A DNA stretch of 64,000 nucleotides. It comes from Sorangium cellulosum So ce56. Its GTDB lineage: Bacteria; Myxococcota_A; Polyangia; Polyangiales; Polyangiaceae. A model generated the notes under the pieces. It was not told the DNA's origin. It saw nothing but the letters and a program-made list of their open reading frames with translations, and did not search any database. A program made the translations under genes and the position numbers. The DNA lies in contig NC_010162.1 in assembly GCF_000067165.1 (NCBI RefSeq), forward strand, positions 992,001 to 1,056,000. Direction: 5' to 3'. Positions 1 to 8,199 of this stretch are shown one piece after another (the stretch's first letter is position 1; each line of letters opens with the position of its first letter).

Positions 1-77
1 AAAATCTTGTAATCCATGCTACGCTCATCATCCGGAGCCGATGTGGAATCATCAATGACGCAGGCTTTGGGGGCCTG

Positions 78-1121
78 ATGCCCATGGCACAACGATCTGT
101 TCCTCTGTCACGGAGAGGCTCGGCGCCGAGGCTGGGACGCTCGATCGCACTTGGGGGACTCGGCTTCCTTCTCCCAGGCCTGGCGTTCTTTGCTGCCTGT
201 GGCGCGAGCGCACCCGAGCTTGCGATCCGCCCGCAAAATCAACCGGTGGACGGTCGACCCTTCCTGGTACTCGCTATCGGCGAAACCGTGACGGTCGATA
301 TTGACGCAGAAAATGGCACCGACGGCGACATCCATCTCTACGGGGTGAAGAGTTCGAAGAGCAACCCCGCAACCACCATGGTGTGCGTCTACAAAGGCGG
401 CAAGCGAGACCCGTTGCAAGGGCCGGCGAATCCATTGACATGCGCATCAAAATATAAAGATGGCGGCGCTGAGCTGGAACACGTGGAGATCCACATCGCG
501 CACGAGGAAGACGTTCAGGACGATGCCGTCCTGTGCACCGGCAAGTGTGATCGATACGCCGACGAAAAAAGATATCGCCCAATCGTCGTGGAGCGTTCAA
601 CGACGCCCTCCTCCGGGGCGCCACGCCCGACGCCCACGATGTCCTGGATCGAGCCTGGTACCGGGAGCCGGAACTCCAGCGCGTTCGCTCACGCTTGTGT
701 CGGGCCCGGCGGAACGTACATCGCGTTCGAGGCACCGCCTAACCAGCCATTCGACATCTCCTGCGGGCCGCCGCTCATCTGTCGCCTGGTTCCGCCATCT
801 GCGAGCTCGGCCCCCACTGCAGGTGCGCCGGCGTCATCAGGTGCGCCGGTCGCGTCAGGTGCGCCGGTCGCGTCAGGTGCGCCGGCGAGCCCTACGGGAA
901 GCTCGGGTAATGGCACCCCGCCTCCATCCTGTTCCCAGCCGCCCCAGCGAGTTTCCCATAACGAGCAGGCTATTTTCGTCGAGCTCAACAACGATTGCAT
1001 TCGCGATCTCGGTATGAACGCCGCAAACTCCACCTGGATCTGCTTGGGAGGGCCTGCGGGATGCAGCAAAGCCGGCCAGGGTATGATCGTCCACTGGCGG
1101 AAGGACGGCGTCTGCCCATGA
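78..1121 (+). CDS. Exported lipoprotein, unknown function, first gene of a coupled trio
   Basis: The protein (347 aa) starts with a basic N-terminus, a hydrophobic stretch (about residues 23-40) and a lipobox ending FFAAC, with Cys41 as the probable lipidated residue. A second ATG lies two codons in, so the start could be at either. The mature part holds several cysteine pairs and, at about residues 249-272, an Ala/Pro/Ser-rich linker made of six-residue repeats (SGAPVA type). No known domain is recognised. Its stop codon overlaps the next start in an ATGA (1118-1121), so translation is very likely coupled to the following gene. Coding is convincing because the downstream overlap chain is exact and the signal peptide is well formed. 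Base composition is somewhat less GC-rich than most of the window. Function unknown. Confidence 0.8.
   Translation: MPMAQRSVPLSRRGSAPRLGRSIALGGLGFLLPGLAFFAACGASAPELAIRPQNQPVDGRPFLVLAIGETVTVDIDAENGTDGDIHLYGVKSSKSNPATTMVCVYKGGKRDPLQGPANPLTCASKYKDGGAELEHVEIHIAHEEDVQDDAVLCTGKCDRYADEKRYRPIVVERSTTPSSGAPRPTPTMSWIEPGTGSRNSSAFAHACVGPGGTYIAFEAPPNQPFDISCGPPLICRLVPPSASSAPTAGAPASSGAPVASGAPVASGAPASPTGSSGNGTPPPSCSQPPQRVSHNEQAIFVELNNDCIRDLGMNAANSTWICLGGPAGCSKAGQGMIVHWRKDGVCP
822..893 (+). repeat. In-frame tandem repeat, four 18-bp units
   Basis: Four consecutive 18-bp units beginning ggtgcgccgg encode the SGAPVA-type linker of the first lipoprotein. The two middle units are identical and the outer two diverge at their ends, so the copy number could vary by slippage without breaking the frame. 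Confidence 0.8.
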
Positions 1122-4048
1122 GTCGCATCGGGCGCTGCGCCTTCCGCGGCCTCGCGGCAGCGGCCGCCAGCCTGGCATTCGGCTGCGTCCCCGGCCTCGC
1201 CAACTTGCACGCCGACATTCGCGAGGAGGTCGCGCGCGCGCGCCGCATGTTCGACCTATGTCAGGACATTGGCCAGGTCGAGTCCGCCTCGTGGACACGC
1301 TCCCGCCCGTTCCTCGGCGCCGACCGCATGGCCGTCGAGCGGGTCATCACCACGTTGACCGGAAAGGCCGGAGACTTCGATCCGCTCCAAGATGTCGAGC
1401 GTCAGCTGCGCGAGGTGCAGCGCCTCGCGCGCGAGATCCCTTCGCGCGGCGGCGATCCGGTGGTGCTCAACGATACTACGCGCTCGATCGAAGTCGTCGT
1501 GAGGCTCAGGGCGCACTGGAGTGAAGCCGAGAGACAGTTTCAGTCGCTGCGCGACCAGCTCTTTAGTAAAGCGGCTCGTGTTGATATCATCCACGATCTC
1601 AACGCGTGCGCCGAGCGCGACCTTCGGCGCACGAAGACCGGCACCCGCGAAAGCTGCGATATCCGCGGCGTAAGCAATCTCGTGGGCTGGGCTGCGGCCC
1701 AGAAGAGCAATCTAGAGACGACCTCGACATCCCTCCAGGCCGATCTCGACGCCCTGACCCGCGTATCCCGTGCGCTGCTGCTCGATATCAATCACCTCCG
1801 GGAGAGTGCCGACAGCGCCGACACCTCCCCCATCCCGCTCCGGGTGCAGGTGACCTCCGCGCTCCCTGGATCGCCGAGCCGCGTTGGGACGGTCGTCGCC
1901 CCCGAGGTGGCGGACCTCCTCGAGCAAACCAACTTCGCCGTCCGCGAGCTGACCGCGCTGGGCGGGCTCGTGCGCGACGGCCTCTCCGCGATCGAGCGAA
2001 TCGGGACGATCACGGATGGCAAGAGCGCCGTCGAGGCGATCGGCAGGACGCTCCTCGATGCCGAGGCGGATCGGGTGGCCGACCGGCTGTTGCTGTCGCT
2101 CGAGCGCGCGGTGGCACGTGTCGATCGAGCCATAGACAAGCTCGACGAGGAGACGTACGGCGCCGCGTCGCAGCTGGTCTCGCTGGGGCTCACGTCGGGT
2201 GTCGTGGAACAGGCGGTGTGCGCCGTCGGGAAGGAGGCCAAGGTGGGGCTCGCTCAGGCGGGGCTGTCGCCGGGCTCGCTCGGCGCTCGGCTTTGCAAGG
2301 CCGCTGTCGGCAGTGCGAAGGACTTCCCGCCGTCGCCCATCCTGGCACGCGTCTATGAGGGGCTCATCGGCGCAGCGGCCGAGCTGCCCTGTGCCAAGGC
2401 TCTTGCGGTGGACGACCCGACCAACGCGAGCGACGAGGGCTTTCGGCGAGAGCCAGCGCCCCTCTTCTGGCCCGACGCAAAGGGTCCAGTCCACACCACC
2501 GAGAGGAACGCCAAGCACGGTGGGCCCAAAGATGCGGATCCGCGGGAGCCGGAGCGCCTCGCCCGAGCGATCGAGGCGCTCGCACGCGCGACGTGGAAGG
2601 CGCGTGTCCAGGTCGCCGAGAGCGCGCTCGCGCGCGTGATCCGGCCTTATCAGTTCGGCGAGCACACCATGCCCCGGCTGCGCGACGTTCCACCTCTGCT
2701 AGGCGCGACCCTGCTCCTCGTCGAGGAGCGAGAGCGTGATCTTCTGCGCCGCTATGAAGGTCAGCCGTTTTCGCAGTTCTTCCTTGCCCAGGAGTTCGTC
2801 CTTGCGACACGGTGGGCGGACGAGCCGGGCATTTACAATGTGGTCTGTCGAGACCAGATGGACGCAGCGTCCGCAGCGGTCGGGCATCGCGTGACGCTCC
2901 TGCCGATGCCCTGCTCCACCCTGCGAGAGGACTCGCGTCCGCCGGCCCCCAGTGGGATGAGCTCGGTCGAAGATGCCATCCGGCAGGTGGCGTGGGAGCT
3001 ATGCGCGAGCAACGCGAAGATGGACCAGCGGGCCGAGGTGGAGGAGCTCTGCGCGGTCGTCTCCGACAGTCGTGACATGGATCAGGCTCGCGCCGACGCA
3101 CGCCAGCCGCTGTCGCCCGTCTATTGCCGCCCAGCGGGCTACGGCGCCGCCGTCATCTCGCCTGCATTCGATCTGTGCGCGCTCCAGTTCGCCACGGCGG
3201 AGCCCGCGAGCTCTTCAAAGCTCGTGAACAACTGCAAAGACGCCATTGCCAGCATGAACCGAGCACGCGCGGGGATCGCGACGGCGGCGCAGCGGTTGGG
3301 CCAGGTGCTGGCCGGCTCGTCGAAGGACACTTACATACAGTTCGTCGGGAGAGCCTCGGCAGAGACCGTCAACAACGCTTCCGACTTCATCAAATACGCG
3401 CTCCAGGCGCAGTCCAAGGAGGTTCGGAGCGCATGCAAGACCAAGGACAAGGGCAAGAGCAAGTTTGACCTTGCCGCGACGCTCCGCGCAGGCAACGCCA
3501 CGCTCATAGATGCGCTCGTAGGCATTATAACGGATAGTGCCATGAATGATGCGCGAGACTGCGGTCGCCATGACGACATGGACGCGGTATTCGAGAATGG
3601 CAACAGTTCGGCGGTTGCGGGCAAGTTCAAAATTAGCTCGTATTCAACAGGAGCTACGCCGCTCGGCCACGAGAACTGGCTCATGGCCTTCCTGCGGGAC
3701 GCCCGGACCGAAGCCCGTTACCTAGCCCGTATCGCAACGCCGACCAGTCAGAAAGCAAAGACGGATGCGCTATCGGAGCTCGCCAACGAGATCCTCTCGA
3801 TCTTCCGTGCCGTGGGAGCGGCACATGTGGCGCTCGAGCACGCCGAGACGCTCTGCGACCGCGCGACATGCGTCGCCACCGCGCTCGGCGAGCTCTCTTC
3901 CGTCTCCCTCGAGACCGGGAAGGACCAGTCGATCTGGCGGTCGACCAGCATCGTCGTCAGCAGGAAGGAGGAGCCCCCGACCTGCCATCACCTTCGTCAT
4001 CCGGCGGGCATACGAGTGGACGCGCCGCCCGAGGAGACTATGCCATGA
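1118..4048 (+). CDS. Large exported lipoprotein with helical regions, unknown function
   Basis: The ATG at 1118 overlaps the stop of the preceding gene (ATGA) and is followed at once by a signal peptide with lipobox LAFGC (Cys23); the frame is open further upstream, but only this start gives a signal sequence. The 976-residue product is rich in Leu, Ala, Glu and Arg, with long stretches that look helical or coiled-coil (for example about residues 190-260 and 300-360), and scattered cysteines. No catalytic motif or known family is recognised. Its own stop overlaps the next ATG, again in ATGA. The tight coupling and shared envelope location suggest that the three products form one periplasmic or outer-membrane assembly; this is inference. 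Confidence 0.8.
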   Translation: MSRIGRCAFRGLAAAAASLAFGCVPGLANLHADIREEVARARRMFDLCQDIGQVESASWTRSRPFLGADRMAVERVITTLTGKAGDFDPLQDVERQLREVQRLAREIPSRGGDPVVLNDTTRSIEVVVRLRAHWSEAERQFQSLRDQLFSKAARVDIIHDLNACAERDLRRTKTGTRESCDIRGVSNLVGWAAAQKSNLETTSTSLQADLDALTRVSRALLLDINHLRESADSADTSPIPLRVQVTSALPGSPSRVGTVVAPEVADLLEQTNFAVRELTALGGLVRDGLSAIERIGTITDGKSAVEAIGRTLLDAEADRVADRLLLSLERAVARVDRAIDKLDEETYGAASQLVSLGLTSGVVEQAVCAVGKEAKVGLAQAGLSPGSLGARLCKAAVGSAKDFPPSPILARVYEGLIGAAAELPCAKALAVDDPTNASDEGFRREPAPLFWPDAKGPVHTTERNAKHGGPKDADPREPERLARAIEALARATWKARVQVAESALARVIRPYQFGEHTMPRLRDVPPLLGATLLLVEERERDLLRRYEGQPFSQFFLAQEFVLATRWADEPGIYNVVCRDQMDAASAAVGHRVTLLPMPCSTLREDSRPPAPSGMSSVEDAIRQVAWELCASNAKMDQRAEVEELCAVVSDSRDMDQARADARQPLSPVYCRPAGYGAAVISPAFDLCALQFATAEPASSSKLVNNCKDAIASMNRARAGIATAAQRLGQVLAGSSKDTYIQFVGRASAETVNNASDFIKYALQAQSKEVRSACKTKDKGKSKFDLAATLRAGNATLIDALVGIITDSAMNDARDCGRHDDMDAVFENGNSSAVAGKFKISSYSTGATPLGHENWLMAFLRDARTEARYLARIATPTSQKAKTDALSELANEILSIFRAVGAAHVALEHAETLCDRATCVATALGELSSVSLETGKDQSIWRSTSIVVSRKEEPPTCHHLRHPAGIRVDAPPEETMP

Positions 4049-4641
4049 CGTCCCGCCGAATCGCCGTCGCCGCCGCGACGACCCTGGTCGCGCTCTCGGC
4101 CCCGTTCACGGCACGGGGCGAGTCGAGCCCGGCCACGTTTCGCTTCCTCGGGGAGCCATCGATCGGCTATGGCGCGTGCATCGAGGAAGACTGCGGAAGT
4201 GGTTTGATCGCGGTTGGACTGACGCTCTTCAAATTCAGGCCTGAGCCCGCTCACATCATTCCGCGCGCCGAAGCGTTCATGACCTATCTCCCAGATCATG
4301 GTGTCCAGCATTCTCGTGTGGGCGCTGGCGGACGGGTCAGCGCCGAGTTGCCCTGGATTGAAACACACCGCTGGTCCATGGGACTCCTGCTGAATCTCTC
4401 CATGGAGGCCCGGACGCTGCCATCCACGCGCACGCCTGGGCAGGGCGAGCCGAACGCATACCTGAAGCTCGCGGCCGGGCCTCGCCTGGCAGTCCCACGA
4501 GGCGTCCTGTTCATCTTGCCCCAGATCGGAGTTGGGCGCGCCGTTTGCCCAGGAGACGACGTCTCAAAGACCGCCGCGGTCGAGCTCACGATCGGCCTCG
4601 GGATCGATCTGTTTCCACTTGGGTTCAGTACAAGGCGCTGA
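4045..4641 (+). CDS. Small secreted or outer-membrane beta-rich protein
   Basis: The start at 4045 overlaps the previous stop in ATGA. The 198-residue product has a Sec signal peptide (basic start, hydrophobic core ending near ARGES at residues 27-31). The mature part alternates short hydrophobic and polar stretches with many Gly, Pro and aromatic residues and ends in a phenylalanine-containing strand, as in small outer-membrane beta-barrels. No specific family is recognised. As third gene of the coupled trio it may be the barrel or surface partner of the two upstream lipoproteins. Reading-frame coding is confident; function is unknown. Confidence 0.75.
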   Translation: MTSRRIAVAAATTLVALSAPFTARGESSPATFRFLGEPSIGYGACIEEDCGSGLIAVGLTLFKFRPEPAHIIPRAEAFMTYLPDHGVQHSRVGAGGRVSAELPWIETHRWSMGLLLNLSMEARTLPSTRTPGQGEPNAYLKLAAGPRLAVPRGVLFILPQIGVGRAVCPGDDVSKTAAVELTIGLGIDLFPLGFSTRR

Positions 4642-4816
4642 GGGAGCCGCGGGCGACCGGGATGCGTCGCGACGGTCGCGGTGGGGCGTTCCACTTCGCC
4701 TGCTGGAGGAACGTCGCTGTCGGGTCGACCTCCACCTGGGCCCGCGGCGCCGTCGTCTCGCGCCGGTGCGAGCCCGCCACATTCCCCATCCGCGGCATGG
4801 CCGGACGCCGACCGGA

Positions 4817-5348
4817 TTACACGCCCCGCACGACATTTGTCTCGCGCCGCGCCGTAAGCTCCCGGATCCGCCCCGCGACCGCAGCGTGCTCCTCGGGGAA
4901 GTCGCCGCGCAAGAGCTCCTCCGCAGGCTCGCAGTCGCCGAGCTCCCTCGCCGCCTCCGCGTTGAGCAGCCGCTCGTCCGGTGCATCGGCGGCAAGGAGC
5001 TCGAGCAACCTCCGCAAGCTCGCCTCCGCCCGCGCCAAGCGCGGGGCCACCGCACCGTCCTCCTCGCCGCGTGAGCGCGGGCCGGGACGGCTGCTCGCGG
5101 AGCGGCACCGAGAGTGCCGTGGTCCAGCGGCGGAACAGGGCGTCGCGCGCCTCGGCGTCCGCGCCTGCCGCCATCGCGTCGGCGATCGCGCGCGTCCTGG
5201 GCGAGGAGCGCGGCCACCGTCGTGGCCGGGGCCCCAGCCACGCCCAGCGGGACGCCGGCAGCGTCCCGTCCCAGCTGGCGATGTGTGCGGGGAAGTCCGC
5301 GTACCGGCTGCTCCGGAAGTGGGCGCACCCCACATCGAGCCTCTGCAC
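4817..5348 (-). pseudogene. Frameshifted remnant of a conserved-looking protein
   Basis: Protein-like sequence continues downstream of the helicase gene but hops between minus-strand frames. One frame (from GTG 5348) gives CAHFRSSRYADFPAHIASW. A second gives GVAGAPATTVAALLAQDA. The first frame then resumes with ADAMAAGADAEARDALFRRW, and a third frame gives a Leu/Glu-rich helical end with LLELLAADAPDERLLNAEAA, stopping at 4817. Each switch needs only a one-base change, for example near 5075 and near 5180. This is either a decayed gene or a stretch with sequencing errors. The family is not recognised. The 175 bases between this remnant and the gene ending at 4641 hold nothing evident. Confidence 0.4.
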
Positions 5349-5412
5349 CGCGAACCCCGCGAAGCGCCCGCCGCCGCGCGCGCAGAGGCCGATCCGCCCG
5401 CCCGCAGTAGAG

Positions 5413-7287
5413 CTAGGTCCGTGGACGCCGCCGCGGGGGCGCCATACCCGCCGCCTTGCCCCGGGCCTCGGCCGCCCCGCCGCGGGCCTCGGCCGCCCCG
5501 CCGCGGGCCTCGGCCGCCCCGCCGCGGGCCTCGGCCGCCCCGCCTCGCGCCTCGCGGGACCCCGCGTCGTCCCGGCGGACCTGGACCTTGCGGCCCTTCA
5601 GCCGTGTGGCGCGCAGCGCCTCGATGACGGCGTCCGCCGCGTCGGCCGGGACCTCCACCGTGGAGAAGCCGTCGGCGATCTCGATGGCGCCGATGTCGCG
5701 GGAGCTCAGCGACGCCTCGTTCGCGATGGCGCCGACCAGATCGGCCGGCCGGATGCCCGCGTTGCGCCCCGCGCTGACGTACAGCCGGGCGACGTTGCCG
5801 TCGGTCTCCCGCGCCTCTCGCGTCTCCCGCCGCGGCCGCGCCTGCGCCTCGCCCGGGCGCCCGCGCGCCCCCGCGGGGCCGCGCGGCGCGCGGTCGTCGC
5901 GGGCGCGCTCCGGCCCGCGCGGAGGCGGCCGGAACGACGGGATCTCCGCCTCTTCCTCCTCCCGGTCCCCCTCCGTCGCGTCGTGGGCGAGCTTCACCGC
6001 CGCCGCCGCGATGTCCATCACGTCGAACTCGTCCGCGAGCCCCTCGACAACGACCCGGAACCGCTCGGCGCCGCCCTCGATGAGCGCCTCCCGCAGCGAG
6101 GCGCGCGTCAGCTCCAGGCGCCGCGCGCGCAGGTCGGCCACGGTCGGGAGGGTGGCGGCCTCGATGCGCTGCCCGGTGAGCCGCTCGACGTTGCGGATCA
6201 GGTAGTGCTCGCGCGGCTCGACCAGCGTGATCGCCGCGCCCTCGCGGCCGGCGCGCCCCGTCCGGCCGATGCGGTGGACGTACACCTCGGGGGCGCAGGG
6301 GACGTCGTAGTTGATGACGTGCGAGACATGCTCGATGTCGAGCCCCCGCGCCGCGACGTCGGTGGCGACGAGCAGCTCGGCCGTGCCGGCGCGGAAGCGG
6401 GCCATCACGCGATCGCGGTGCTCCTGCGAGAACCCGCCGTGGAGCGCCTGGGCCTCGTAGCCGCGGGCGCGCAGCGCCTCGGTTAGCTCGTCGACCTCGT
6501 TGCGGGTGCGGCAGAAGAGGATGGCCGACGACGGGTCCTCCATGTCGAGCACCCGGGTCAGCGCTGCGGACTTGTGCGCCCGCGGCACGATGTACGCCGT
6601 CTGGCGGACGCGGGGGAGCTCGCCCGGGGCCGCCTTCTCGCCCGCGATCTTGACCCGCACCGGCTCGCGCAGGTGCCGGCCGGCGATCGCGGCGATCCGC
6701 GGGGGCAGGGTCGCGGAGAAGAGCACGGTCTGCCGCGCGCCCGGCGTGGCCGAGAGGATCTCCTCCAGCGCCTCGGCGAAGCCCATGTCGAGCATCTCGT
6801 CGGCCTCGTCGAGCACGACGGTGCGGATGCCGTCGAGCGCGAGCGTGCCGCGCCCGATGTGGTCGAGCGTCCGGCCCGGCGTGGCCACGACGACGTGGAC
6901 CCCGCGGCGGAGCGCGCGCAGCTGCTGCCCGAAGGGCTGGCCGCCGTACACGGACAGCACCTGCACGCCGAGCCGGCGGCCGTAGCGGTGCATCGCTTCG
7001 GCCACCTGCATCGCCAGCTCGCGGGTCGGCACGAGCACGAGCGCCTCGGGGAGGCGGGGCGGCTCGCCGCCGATCTCGAGGCGCTGGAGCAGCGGCAGCG
7101 CGAACGCGGCCGTCTTCCCGGTCCCGGTGGCGGCCTGTCCCAGCAGGTCGCGCCCGGTCAGCAGGTGCGGGATCGCCTCGCGCTGGATCGGCGTGGGCTC
7201 CTCGTAACCGAGCTCGGCGAGCACGCCGAGGAGGGCAGGTGCGATGCCGAGCGCGGCGAAGCTGGCGGACGAGGGGGTCGTCTCCAC
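5413..7287 (-). CDS. DEAD-box ATP-dependent RNA helicase with DbpA-type RNA-binding domain
   Basis: All helicase signatures are present in order: Q motif (PTPIQ, residues 31-35), Walker A GTGKT (55-59), PTREL (87-91), TPGR (136-139), DEAD (160-163), SAT (191-193), then ATDVAARGLD and HRIGRTGR in the second RecA domain. An acidic and basic linker is followed by a DbpA-like RNA-binding domain (about 505-578), as in DeaD/CsdA helicases that unwind structured RNA in ribosome assembly and cold adaptation. The 624-residue length fits that family. The start is a GTG preceded by GAGGAG on the minus strand. The C-terminus carries five EARGGAA-type heptads and an Arg/Pro-rich tail, probably a flexible RNA-contacting extension. 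The gene stands alone. Confidence 0.95.
   Translation of the reverse strand: METTPSSASFAALGIAPALLGVLAELGYEEPTPIQREAIPHLLTGRDLLGQAATGTGKTAAFALPLLQRLEIGGEPPRLPEALVLVPTRELAMQVAEAMHRYGRRLGVQVLSVYGGQPFGQQLRALRRGVHVVVATPGRTLDHIGRGTLALDGIRTVVLDEADEMLDMGFAEALEEILSATPGARQTVLFSATLPPRIAAIAGRHLREPVRVKIAGEKAAPGELPRVRQTAYIVPRAHKSAALTRVLDMEDPSSAILFCRTRNEVDELTEALRARGYEAQALHGGFSQEHRDRVMARFRAGTAELLVATDVAARGLDIEHVSHVINYDVPCAPEVYVHRIGRTGRAGREGAAITLVEPREHYLIRNVERLTGQRIEAATLPTVADLRARRLELTRASLREALIEGGAERFRVVVEGLADEFDVMDIAAAAVKLAHDATEGDREEEEAEIPSFRPPPRGPERARDDRAPRGPAGARGRPGEAQARPRRETREARETDGNVARLYVSAGRNAGIRPADLVGAIANEASLSSRDIGAIEIADGFSTVEVPADAADAVIEALRATRLKGRKVQVRRDDAGSREARGGAAEARGGAAEARGGAAEARGGAAEARGKAAGMAPPRRRPRT
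5449..5553 (-). repeat. Tandem 21-bp repeat encoding EARGGAA heptads
   Basis: Five in-frame 21-bp units close the helicase gene; four encode EARGGAA and the last, nearest the C-terminus, encodes EARGKAA. The near identity at DNA level suggests recent expansion. Confidence 0.9.
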
Positions 7288-7384
7288 AGGGGCTCCTCAT
7301 GTCATGGTCGCGCACCGGCGCCGTTGCAACCCGGCATCTGGCGCGGGGCGCAGCGCGCGCGGCAGGCGAGCCCCGCTGCCCCGA

Positions 7385-7831
7385 TCAGCCGAGCTTCGCG
7401 GCGACGGCGCGGTACCGCTCCGGCAGGCGCGCGGCGTCCAGCCGGCCGAGGAGCGCGCGCGCGGCCTCCTGCGCGCGGGGGCTGCCCTCGGGCGCGCGGC
7501 TCACCGCCTCGAGGTAGAGCTCGAGCGCGCGCCTGCGCTCCGCGAGCGCCTGCGCGGCCCGGCCCCGGAGCTCGAGGATCTCGGCCTGCTCCGCGCAGAG
7601 CGCCGCGTACGCGCCGATCTTCTCGTGGTCGCCGAGCAGCGTGGCCGCGCCCGCGGCGTCGAGCCGGTCGAGCATGTCCCGCATCGGGCCGAAGAGCCCG
7701 TCGGCGGTGGTGCGGACGAGCAGCTCCGCCTCGTCGAGCTGGCCGGCGCGCCGGAGCCCGGCGATCCGGCCGATGGCCTCGGCCAGCTGCTCGATCATGC
7801 GGAGGATGTAATCGCGCTGTCGGAGCGACAT
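7385..7831 (-). CDS. Small helical protein, DUF6483-like
   Basis: This 148-residue protein is almost entirely alpha-helical. It opens with RQRDYILRMIEQLAEAIGRI, a pattern I associate with the DUF6483 family of small conserved proteins, and continues with paired helices (GQLDEAELLVRTTADGLF; AAQALAERRRALELYLEAV) that resemble a TPR-like arrangement. There is no signal peptide or membrane segment, so it is probably cytoplasmic. The ATG start lies at the edge of a long non-coding stretch that carries a perfect hairpin. Biochemical function is unknown and the family call is from memory. Confidence 0.75.
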   Translation of the reverse strand: MSLRQRDYILRMIEQLAEAIGRIAGLRRAGQLDEAELLVRTTADGLFGPMRDMLDRLDAAGAATLLGDHEKIGAYAALCAEQAEILELRGRAAQALAERRRALELYLEAVSRAPEGSPRAQEAARALLGRLDAARLPERYRAVAAKLG

Positions 7832-7886
7832 CGGGTCTTTCGTTCGAGTCTAGAGCGCCGAGCACGTTGATCGAGCGAGAAATGAG

Positions 7887-7949
7887 CCGCCGAGGCGCCA
7901 GGGACGCCAAGAACAGAACACTTTCTTGGCGTCCCTGGCGCCTCGGCGG
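7887..7949. repeat. 27-bp perfect inverted repeat with 9-nt loop
   Basis: Positions 7887-7913 and 7923-7949 are exact reverse complements (ccgccgaggcgccagggacg... and its complement), separated by nine bases. It lies between two divergently transcribed genes, so it is not placed as a terminator. It resembles a mobile palindromic (REP-like) element. Confidence 0.9.
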
Positions 7950-8090
7950 TTCGAGACCCTGCTCTTTTCTGTGGTTTCAACCCGTTGGTCGCTCTGGCCG
8001 ACCGCGGCTCCGCGGCGTGCGCCGGCGGCACCAGCTTTGCTCCACCGGTGGCTCACAATGGGGGTCATCAAGGCCTAGGGGCCACCACCA

Positions 8091-8108
8091 GGACCGATAT
8101 GTCGGTCC
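8091..8108. promoter_or_regulatory. Short perfect hairpin upstream of M19-like lipoprotein gene
   Basis: ggaccga and tcggtcc flank a four-base loop about 90 bases before the start at 8200. It could be an operator or an RNA hairpin in the leader; nothing else supports a role. Confidence 0.3.
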
Positions 8109-8199
8109 CCAGCGGCGGCGCTGCCTCGCCGCTCCGGCGCACGATCCTGCCGCCTTCATGGCTGGCTTTCCCGCCGAGCTCGCATGGTACGATCCGGTC

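Noticed and set aside
4817..7315. An 832-residue minus-strand frame covering the helicase gene
   Set aside because: It is Arg/Pro/Ala-rich and antiparallel in register to the real helicase frame; only its last part (4817-5075) looks protein-like, and that is reported as a remnant.
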